DNA from: an uncultured Lachnospiraceae bacterium
Lineage (GTDB): Bacteria > Bacillota_A > Clostridia > Lachnospirales > Lachnospiraceae
NCBI GenBank assembly: GCA_900553635.1
Contig: USDU01000159.1
Location: 1 to 6,160 of the forward strand
Direction of reading: 5' to 3'
Length of the DNA stretch: 6,160 nt
Shown here: piece after piece, positions 1-4,845 of the stretch
Position numbering within the stretch: the stretch's first letter is position 1
Layout: the number at the start of each line of letters is the position of its first letter
Position numbers and translations under genes: made by a program
The notes under the pieces: generated by a model
The model's input: only the letters and a program-made list of their open reading frames with translations
Database searches by the model: none
What the model was told of the DNA's origin: nothing

Positions 1-126
1 GCCGCGTGTGCCGTAAAGCACACGCGGATAAAGTCACTTACTGTTCGCTCCGCTCACAGTAGCCGCTTCGTGATGCACAGGAATTACGCTTTCGCGCAAT
101 TTCGCGCTTGCACTTTCGACTTTTAC
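1..126. repeat. Non-coding, hairpin-rich stretch downstream of rpsB
   Basis: No convincing gene lies between the rpsB stop and the window edge. Read on the minus strand, it begins with near-repeats of GCGCGAAA at about 10-bp spacing (97-107 region). It continues with a tandem GAGCGGAGCG inside a 6-bp stem (TACTGT at 61-56, ACAGTA at 44-39), and ends with a perfect 10-bp hairpin at 2-27. The composition is unlike the neighbouring genes, and the packing of small palindromes looks like a dispersed intergenic repeat. From memory, similar GAGCGGAGCGAACAGT-type strings recur between genes in Lachnospiraceae, but I cannot verify this here. It lies where the rpsB-tsf spacer would be expected. It could instead be structured mRNA between the two genes. 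Confidence 0.45.
2..27. repeat. Perfect 10-bp inverted repeat (hairpin)
   Basis: CCGCGTGTGC (2-11) and GCACACGCGG (18-27) are exact reverse complements around a 6-nt loop. The stem is GC-rich and stable in RNA from either strand. On the plus side no T-run follows. On the minus side, the direction of rpsB transcription, the window ends one base after the stem, so a T-tract cannot be checked. It could be an intrinsic terminator or attenuator after rpsB, or the end of a dispersed repeat element. Confidence 0.7.
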
Positions 127-861
127 TTAAGCCTCTGCGGTCTCCTCAGTCTCAGCTTCCTCTGCAACTTCCTCAGCTGCGCCCTGGTTAGCCTCAACAA
201 CAGCGTCTGCCATCTTGGAAACGATCAGCTTTACGGCTCTGATAGCGTCATCATTGCCCGGGATTACATAATCCAGCTCTTCCGGATCACAGTTGGTATC
301 AGCGATTCCGATAAGCGGAATACCCAGTGTATGTGCTTCCTGTACGCAGATTCTCTCCTTCTTCGGGTCTACTACGAAGATCGCATCCGGGGTTCTCTTC
401 ATGTCCTTGATACCGCCAAGGTTCTTCTCAAGCTTCTCCCACTCTTTCTTCAGTGCGATAACTTCCTTCTTCGGCAGTACATCAAAGGTTCCGTCCTCAG
501 ACATCTTCTCGATAGCCTTCAGACGAGCGATTCTGCTCTGGATGGTCTTGAAGTTGGTCAGCATACCGCCGAGCCAACGCTCATTTACGTAGAACATACC
601 GCAACGCTCTGCCTCAACCTTGATAGCGTCCTGAGCCTGCTTCTTGGTTCCTACGAACAGGATGTTGCCACCCTCTGCCGCGATGTCAAATACTGCCTTG
701 TAAGCCTCATCAACCTTTCCTACAGACTTCTGCAGGTCGATGATGTAGATGCCGTTACGCTCTGTGTAGATGTACGGAGCCATCTTGGGGTTCCAGCGTC
801 TTGTCTGATGTCCGAAATGAACACCTGCTTCCAGTAACTGCTTCATTGAAATTACACTCAT
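127..861 (-). CDS. rpsB: 30S ribosomal protein S2
   Basis: S2 is a structural protein of the small ribosomal subunit, joining late in assembly and helping S1 or mRNA docking in many bacteria. The 244-residue product shows the S2 hallmarks in order: [15 protein letters not shown] (13-27), FVGTKKQAQ (69-77), [10 protein letters not shown] (95-104), [12 protein letters not shown] (158-169) and [14 protein letters not shown] (180-193). It ends in an acidic, Ala/Glu-rich tail (about 228-244), common in Firmicutes. I chose the ATG at 861, not the in-frame ATG at 876, because the [13 protein letters not shown] start is canonical and a GGAGG sits 8 nt upstream of 861, inside what would be the codons of the longer form. 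Its own promoter and leader lie upstream at 862-1007. The usual partner tsf would lie beyond position 1. Identity is certain. Confidence 0.97.
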   Translation of the reverse strand: MSVISMKQLLEAGVHFGHQTRRWNPKMAPYIYTERNGIYIIDLQKSVGKVDEAYKAVFDIAAEGGNILFVGTKKQAQDAIKVEAERCGMFYVNERWLGGMLTNFKTIQSRIARLKAIEKMSEDGTFDVLPKKEVIALKKEWEKLEKNLGGIKDMKRTPDAIFVVDPKKERICVQEAHTLGIPLIGIADTNCDPEELDYVIPGNDDAIRAVKLIVSKMADAVVEANQGAAEEVAEEAETEETAEA

Positions 862-972
862 GTTTCTTTCCTCCATTTGGTTGTTCTTCCGCGAGTTTCT
901 TCACCGTGAAATACCGGTTCATATGCAATCCAGGCACCTTTCCCGGTTCCGCCCGCGTGTTTTTTCACTAAC
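862..972 (-). promoter_or_regulatory. rpsB 5' leader with nested pairing segments
   Basis: From the predicted transcription start near 972 to the start codon, the leader is about 110 nt, long for a simple ribosome binding region. Two nested complementary pairs are visible on the minus strand: GTGAAA (968-963) with TTTCAC (911-906), and ACCGG (947-943) with CCGGT (917-913). The TTTCAC arm can alternatively pair with the GTGAA just downstream in a tight TTCA-CGG-TGAA hairpin, so the two folds exclude each other. S2 is known to autoregulate rpsB-tsf through leader mRNA in enterobacteria. Whether this leader binds S2 is inference, and I do not recognise it as a known RNA family. Confidence 0.35.
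870..874 (-). promoter_or_regulatory. rpsB ribosome binding site
   Basis: GGAGG on the minus strand, 8 nt before the ATG at 861. It overlaps the alternative in-frame ATG at 876-874, so that codon would lie inside the Shine-Dalgarno site. This decides the start in favour of 861. Confidence 0.85.
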
Positions 973-978
973 TTTGAA

Positions 979-1007
979 AGTATAACATAAGAAAAGGGCT
1001 TTGACAA
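979..1007 (-). promoter_or_regulatory. Sigma-A-type promoter of rpsB
   Basis: On the minus strand, TTGTCA (1007-1002) is followed after exactly 17 bp by TATACT (984-979), with a TGT directly before the -10 (extended -10). This is a strong housekeeping-type match, fitting a highly expressed ribosomal gene. The -35 falls in the loop and inner stem of the glgA terminator hairpin. Predicted start of transcription is near 972. Confidence 0.75.
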
Positions 1008-1015
1008 GCCCTTTT
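992..1015 (-). terminator. Intrinsic terminator of glgA
   Basis: AAAAGGGCTT (1015-1006) and AAGCCCTTTT (1001-992) form a perfect 10-bp stem with the 4-nt loop GTCA, about 39 nt after the glgA stop. The T-run is TTTTCTT, of which four Ts belong to the stem, so efficiency may be moderate. The A/T symmetry means it could also act on plus-strand transcripts. Confidence 0.8.
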
Positions 1016-1054
1016 CCTTGACAAATTTGCAATTTTCAGCCTAATCTATCCGCT

Positions 1055-2497
1055 TTAATCTGCCAGCCAGTTGTACAACTCCTCATATTTCTTCGCAGAA
1101 TTATTCCAGGAGAAGTCCACAGCCATGCCACGGTCAATAATCTTGTTCCACTCACGCTTCTTATCATAGTAGATATGCTCTGCGTAGCGGACAGTGTGCA
1201 TCATCTCGTGGGCGTTGTAATTGGTGAAGCTGAAGCCGGTTCCCTTGCTCTCGTACTCGTTGTACGGCTCTACCGTATCCTTCAGGCCGCCGGTCTCGCG
1301 GACGATAGGCACGGTGCCATAGCGCAGACTCATAAGCTGGCTCAAGCCGCAGGGCTCAAACTGGGACGGCATCAGGAAAGCGTCGCAGGATCCGTATACC
1401 TTGTGGGACATGGCCTCGGAATAGAAAATATTTGCCGAAACCTTGCCCTGGTACTTCCATGCGAAATGACGGAACATATTCTCATAACGCTCCTCACCGG
1501 TTCCCAGAACTACAAACTGTACCTCATCCTGACAGAGCTCGTCCATCACATAGGCAATCAGATCAAAGCCCTTCTGGTCTGTCAGGCGGGATACGATACC
1601 GATCATCATTTTCTTCGGATCCACATCAAGACCCAGCTCCTGCTGCAGGGCGGTCTTGTTCTTCACCTTCTCCTTACGGAAGTTTACAGCGTTATAATTA
1701 TGAACCAGATATTTGTCGGTCTCCGGATTGTACTCGTTATAATCGATACCATTTACAATGCCACGCAGGGAGTTGGCACGGGCACGCATCAGGCCGTCCA
1801 GGTGTTCTCCATAATATGGCATCTTAATTTCCTCGGCATAGGTATCGCTTACGGTGGTCACGGCATCCGCGTATACGATGCCTCCCTTCAGATAGTTAGC
1901 GTCGCCATAGGCTTCCAGCTTATCCGGCGTAAAATAAGATGCATTCAGACCGGTGATGTCCTTGACCGTCTTCATATCCCAGATTCCCTGGAACTTCAGG
2001 TTATGTATGGTCATAATAGTCTTAATTCCCCGGAAGAACGGGTTGTCCTGGAATGAGTCATTCAAATATACAGGAACCAGTCCGGTCTGCCAGTCATGAC
2101 AATGGATGATGTCCGGACGGAAATCCAGGGACGGCAGTGCAGAAATCGCGGCCTTGGAAAAGAACGCGAACTTTTCGATATCCTCATAGATGTTGCCATA
2201 GGGTTTCGGTCCGGCGAAATAATATTCATTATCAATAAAGTAAAACTTCACGCCCTCATATTCCATCTCCAGGATGCCTACATACTGACTGCGCCATGCC
2301 AGGTTCATATAGAAATGGGTCACATACTTCATCTGATCCTTCCACTCCTGACGGATGCACATATACTTAGGAATCATTACCCGGATATCGTACTGCTCTT
2401 TGTCAAAATATTTCGGCAATGATCCTACTACGTCTGCCAGTCCTCCCGTCTTAATAAAAGGAACCGCTTCTGAAGCGACAAATAAGATCTTTTTCAC
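1055..2497 (-). CDS. glgA: Glycogen (starch) synthase, ADP-glucose type, GT5 family
   Basis: The enzyme transfers glucose from ADP-glucose to the non-reducing end of an alpha-1,4-glucan in the cytoplasm. The 480-residue product is of normal family length and has the two Rossmann-like domains of GT-B enzymes. Visible motifs are KTGGLADV (16-23, nucleotide-sugar loop), HCHDWQTGL (132-140), IHNLKFQG (164-171), SRLTDQKG (303-310) and EPCGLSQ (381-387). By alignment from memory, D135, H165, R304, K309 and E381 match the E. coli active-site residues D137, H161, R300, K305 and E377, so it should be active. The start is GTG at 2497: a GGGAGG lies 7 nt upstream, and the family begins (M)KKILFVASE. The ATGs at 2560 and 2539 lie at or before the predicted transcription start. 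No glgB, glgC or glgD gene is adjacent, so this is an isolated glg gene placed just after spo0A. Confidence 0.96.
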   Translation of the reverse strand: MKKILFVASEAVPFIKTGGLADVVGSLPKYFDKEQYDIRVMIPKYMCIRQEWKDQMKYVTHFYMNLAWRSQYVGILEMEYEGVKFYFIDNEYYFAGPKPYGNIYEDIEKFAFFSKAAISALPSLDFRPDIIHCHDWQTGLVPVYLNDSFQDNPFFRGIKTIMTIHNLKFQGIWDMKTVKDITGLNASYFTPDKLEAYGDANYLKGGIVYADAVTTVSDTYAEEIKMPYYGEHLDGLMRARANSLRGIVNGIDYNEYNPETDKYLVHNYNAVNFRKEKVKNKTALQQELGLDVDPKKMMIGIVSRLTDQKGFDLIAYVMDELCQDEVQFVVLGTGEERYENMFRHFAWKYQGKVSANIFYSEAMSHKVYGSCDAFLMPSQFEPCGLSQLMSLRYGTVPIVRETGGLKDTVEPYNEYESKGTGFSFTNYNAHEMMHTVRYAEHIYYDKKREWNKIIDRGMAVDFSWNNSAKKYEELYNWLAD

Positions 2498-2504
2498 TGC
2501 ATTT

Positions 2505-2510
2505 CCTCCC
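2505..2510 (-). promoter_or_regulatory. glgA ribosome binding site
   Basis: GGGAGG on the minus strand, 7 nt before the GTG at 2497. It is the only good Shine-Dalgarno site in the region and fixes the non-ATG start. Confidence 0.85.
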
Positions 2511-2537
2511 AGCTCATTTTGGATTTTATTTATATCC

Positions 2538-2566
2538 ATTATAACGCATTCGAAATGCATTTAAAA
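2538..2566 (-). promoter_or_regulatory. Candidate glgA promoter with palindromic spacer
   Basis: A perfect -10, TATAAT (2543-2538), is preceded after 17 bp by a poor -35, TTTTAA (2566-2561). The predicted start near 2531 gives a 33-nt leader. The 17-bp spacer (2560-2544) is itself a near-perfect inverted repeat, ATGCATT-TCG-AATGCGT, with one G-T mismatch, and contains TTTCGAA (2555-2549), one base off the Spo0A box TGTCGAA. A weak -35 plus a palindrome suggests a regulated promoter. A second -10-like TATACT at 2571-2566 has no clear -35. Confidence 0.5.
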
Positions 2567-2590
2567 GTATAATTTGTGCAATTTTTACAT

Positions 2591-3394
2591 TTAAGAGACC
2601 TTTCGCTTATTTTCCAGACGGATGCGATCGGAAATCAGGGCGATAAATTCTGAATTGGTGGGCTTTCCCTTACCGTTGCTGACCGTATAGCCAAACAGCT
2701 CGTCGATGGTATCCATTTTGCCGCGGCTCCAGGCCACTTCGATGGCATGTCGGATGGCGCGCTCTACCCGGCTTGGCGTGGTCTGATAATGCTTGGCGAT
2801 GGTGGGATACAGTACCTTCGTCACAGAGCTCAGCATTTCCATATCCCTGACTGACATAATAATCGCGTCGCGCAGATACTGGTAACCCTTGATATGGGCC
2901 GGCACGCCGATTTCATGAATCATATTTGTAACATCGGTCTCCAGATCGTGCTCTCCGTACAGGCGCCCCGGCTCCTGTGCCTCACCGGAACAGACCGGGC
3001 GTTTCAGCTTTTCGCCGTGTTTCAGAAAGCTTCTGAGTCGTCCCAGCAGCATTTCATTGTTAAACGGTTTCATAATATAATAGCTTGCGCCCAAAGCAAA
3101 GGCATCCTCGGTCACGCTCTCCTGCCCGATTGCAGAAAGTACAATAATTGCCGGAAACTTTTTCAGACTCTTATCTTCCTTAAGTTTTTCCATAACGCCC
3201 AGTCCATCCATCTTCGGCATAATTAAATCCAGTAGCACCACGTCCGGCGTGTTTTTCCGAATCAGTTCCACGGCGTCTTCTCCATTTGCTGCCGTGCCAA
3301 CCAGCTCCATCCCATTTTCCGTCTGTATCAGGGCATTCAACATTTCCAACATTCTTTCATTGTCGTCCGCAATTGCAATCGTCAGCCTTTCCAT
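2591..3394 (-). CDS. spo0A: Stage 0 sporulation protein A, master response regulator
   Basis: Spo0A is the phosphorylated transcription factor that commits the cell to sporulation. The 267-residue protein is full length. The N-terminal receiver domain (about 1-125) has the acidic pocket D10/D11, phospho-acceptor D56 in [11 protein letters not shown], switch residue S87 in VLSAIGQE, and K109 in MKPF. A variable, hydrophilic linker follows (about 127-150). The C-terminal Spo0A DNA-binding domain contains the recognition-helix segment [15 protein letters not shown] (208-222) and the conserved [13 protein letters not shown] (244-256). All catalytic residues are present. The start at 3394 has a GGGGGG Shine-Dalgarno 6 nt upstream. 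The gene follows spoIVB as in Bacillus and is followed by glgA after a short gap without a terminator. Identity is certain. Confidence 0.98.
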   Translation of the reverse strand: MERLTIAIADDNERMLEMLNALIQTENGMELVGTAANGEDAVELIRKNTPDVVLLDLIMPKMDGLGVMEKLKEDKSLKKFPAIIVLSAIGQESVTEDAFALGASYYIMKPFNNEMLLGRLRSFLKHGEKLKRPVCSGEAQEPGRLYGEHDLETDVTNMIHEIGVPAHIKGYQYLRDAIIMSVRDMEMLSSVTKVLYPTIAKHYQTTPSRVERAIRHAIEVAWSRGKMDTIDELFGYTVSNGKGKPTNSEFIALISDRIRLENKRKVS

Positions 3395-3400
3395 AAGATT

Positions 3401-3406
3401 CCCCCC
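3401..3406 (-). promoter_or_regulatory. spo0A ribosome binding site, all-G type
   Basis: GGGGGG on the minus strand, 6 nt before the ATG at 3394. It pairs with the anti-Shine-Dalgarno CCUCC only by accepting a G-U pair in place of the usual A-U. An out-of-frame ATG (3408-3406) overlaps its 5' edge. Confidence 0.7.
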
Positions 3407-3444
3407 ATTTCTGTACTGTCTGTGACTTGTTTTGTGATATACCT

Positions 3445-3474
3445 ATTATAACCATTTATTTCCTTTTTCCGCAA
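3445..3474 (-). promoter_or_regulatory. Candidate sigma-A promoter of spo0A
   Basis: A perfect TATAAT (3450-3445) with TTGCGG (3474-3469) 18 bp upstream, in an A-rich stretch. The predicted start near 3438 gives a leader of about 43 nt. The -35 matches the consensus only in TTG, consistent with a promoter that depends on an activator. The array of CTGTC elements lies 17 bp further upstream. Confidence 0.55.
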
Positions 3475-3491
3475 TTCCAATCGTTCTGCAT

Positions 3492-3521
3492 TTTCAGACA
3501 GACAGGGACAGATTTCGACAG
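3492..3521 (-). promoter_or_regulatory. Phased CTGTC array with a Spo0A box upstream of spo0A
   Basis: On the minus strand, three 10-bp units run head to tail: CTGTCGAAAT (3521-3512), CTGTCCCTGT (3511-3502) and CTGTCTGAAA (3501-3492). The first contains TGTCGAA (3520-3514), a 7/7 match to the Spo0A box known from B. subtilis. The exact helical-turn spacing and the position about 54 to 83 bp upstream of the predicted start fit cooperative Spo0A binding and autoregulation. Only one unit is a full box; the others share just the 5' half. Confidence 0.5.
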
Positions 3522-3530
3522 GCTTTTTCT

Positions 3531-4748
3531 TTAACTGACATGGGAAAGCATTTCTTCCACGAAGATGCCGTATCCTTTTGTCGGATCGTTCACAAATACA
3601 TGGGTTACCGCGCCAATCAGTTTCCCATTTTGGATAATCGGACTGCCGCTCATGCCCTGGATAATGCCGCCTGTCAGAGCCAGAAGCTCCGGATCTGTGA
3701 CCCGTAAAATCATTCCCTTGTTCACGTCCGACGCGTTCCTTTTCACCTCCTCGATGGCAATGCGGTAATCCCTCATTTCCCCGTTGATCCCGGAACGCAC
3801 CCAGGCCTCTCCCTCTGTAATTTCCTGTTTATATCCCACCTCCACTGCTTCCCCGTTCAGCTTATCTCCCAGCCTCTCTGTTCCTTCCCCGAAAATCCCA
3901 GCCTCTGTATTTTCCTGAATCTGTCCGCAGATCAGGTTATTTCGATAACGGATAAGCCCGGCTACCTGCCCCGGATTACCTGGTTCTCCACGGTGGATTT
4001 CCGCCACGGTCGTGTCGTAGAGCTTTCCTTCGCTGATCTTCAGAAGCTCCCCGGTATCGGAATCATTGATACCGTGTCCCAGAGCGCCAAATTTTCCATT
4101 TTCTGTAAGAAATGTCAGCGTACCGATCCCCTGGGTATTGTCCCGTACCCAGATGCCAAGCCTGTAACCATTTTCTGTATCAGCGGCCTGCAGGCGGATT
4201 TCAAAAGTCCGGCCGGAACGTTCGATTCCCAGAACCAGTTTCTCACTTCCATTTTCTTCCACACTCTCTATCAGCTTTTCCTTTTCCCGTATCTTCACGC
4301 CGTTCACAGAACGGATATAATCTCCGGCCTGCACCAGCCGGAAGGCCGGTTCATAATTCAAACCGTCGCGCCCGGTCACTTTCCCGGTTCCAATCACCAT
4401 GACGCCATCGGTCTCCATATAGATGCCGATGGGAATACCGCCGGGCGTTACCGTCGTCTTTGGCGTCACCTGCACGTTCGTTTCTTTCAGGGGAATCACC
4501 CCCAGATACCGATAGGAAATCCGGTAACTGCTTCCGTTTCGACTGTCGTAAGATGCTTTGGTGACACTCTCCTGAATCTGTGCCGCCACCGGGAAACCGG
4601 GTGTTTCCGGCCCTGCGCCGCCCTCCGTCTGGGTATAGGAGTCCGGTATCTGAGCCCGTTCCCGGAAATAATCATATACGCCAAGTACCAGCAGGCTTAT
4701 TCCCAGCAAAACCAGAAGATATTTTCGGTATGTTTTTCTGCATATCAT
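3531..4748 (-). CDS. spoIVB: SpoIVB serine peptidase (S55), sigma-K checkpoint signal
   Basis: SpoIVB is made in the forespore, crosses the inner forespore membrane and cleaves SpoIVFA, thereby activating the SpoIVFB protease that processes pro-sigma-K. The 405-residue protein has one hydrophobic anchor or signal segment (about 10-26) after a basic N-terminus, then a polar linker, a PDZ domain (about 105-190, with LVQAGDYIRSVNG at 138-150) and the S55 peptidase domain. The catalytic triad is visible by motif: H225 in GALGHGIND, D352 in RVTDPE and S367 in QGMSGSPI. The spacings of 142 and 15 residues equal those of B. subtilis H236/D363/S378 as I recall them. I chose ATG 4748 (MICRKTYRKYLL) because GAGGAG lies just upstream. 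The longer in-frame ATG at 4805 falls in the loop of the recN terminator. No terminator follows, so transcription may continue into spo0A. Confidence 0.95.
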   Translation of the reverse strand: MICRKTYRKYLLVLLGISLLVLGVYDYFRERAQIPDSYTQTEGGAGPETPGFPVAAQIQESVTKASYDSRNGSSYRISYRYLGVIPLKETNVQVTPKTTVTPGGIPIGIYMETDGVMVIGTGKVTGRDGLNYEPAFRLVQAGDYIRSVNGVKIREKEKLIESVEENGSEKLVLGIERSGRTFEIRLQAADTENGYRLGIWVRDNTQGIGTLTFLTENGKFGALGHGINDSDTGELLKISEGKLYDTTVAEIHRGEPGNPGQVAGLIRYRNNLICGQIQENTEAGIFGEGTERLGDKLNGEAVEVGYKQEITEGEAWVRSGINGEMRDYRIAIEEVKRNASDVNKGMILRVTDPELLALTGGIIQGMSGSPIIQNGKLIGAVTHVFVNDPTKGYGIFVEEMLSHVS

Positions 4749-4781
4749 CTTTGCACTCTCCTCGCCGCGCTGCCTAAGATC

Positions 4782-4817
4782 AAAAAAGACAGAAACGCAT
4801 GTCACGTTTCTGTCTTT
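4782..4817 (-). terminator. Strong intrinsic terminator of recN
   Basis: AAAGACAGAAACG (4817-4805) and CGTTTCTGTCTTT (4797-4785) form a perfect 13-bp stem with a 7-nt loop, ending in TTTTTT (4787-4782) on the minus strand. It starts 18 nt after the recN stop and should separate recN from spoIVB transcription. Confidence 0.92.
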
Positions 4818-4845
4818 AGTATGCAGAATCTCCGGTTATCTAGTC
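4817..4845 (-). promoter_or_regulatory. Candidate forespore (sigma-G-type) promoter of spoIVB
   Basis: CATACTA (4823-4817) matches the sigma-G -10 consensus CATNMTA in full. GACTA (4845-4841), 17 bp upstream, matches the -35 GMATR in 4 of 5 positions. In B. subtilis spoIVB is transcribed in the forespore, mainly by sigma-G. The predicted start near 4809 lies within the first arm of the recN terminator. Transcripts from here would lack most of that arm and escape termination. No sigma-A-type promoter is evident between the terminator and the gene. Confidence 0.45.

Noticed and set aside
70..837. Long plus-strand open frame (255 codons) opposite rpsB
   Set aside because: It is a mirror of the strongly coding rpsB frame. 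The product is Leu/Cys-rich without a recognisable family, and no promoter or Shine-Dalgarno site supports it.
755..937. Small minus-strand frame in the rpsB leader as a possible leader peptide
   Set aside because: It overlaps the rpsB start out of frame, shows no clear Shine-Dalgarno site or regulatory codon run, and is better explained as leader RNA.
1175..2056. Plus-strand open frame (293 codons) opposite glgA
   Set aside because: It lies entirely within glgA on the other strand, no protein family is recognised, and codon constraint from the real gene explains the open frame.
3458..3464. AGGAAAT upstream of spo0A as a sigma-H -35 element
   Set aside because: It fits the sigma-H -35 consensus, and spo0A has a sigma-H promoter in Bacillus, but no GAAT-type -10 follows at a suitable distance; the stretch is simply A-rich.
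4749..4805. N-terminal extension of SpoIVB starting at the ATG at 4805
   Set aside because: That ATG lies in the loop of the recN terminator. The extension has no family resemblance and leaves the good GAGGAG site inside the coding region.
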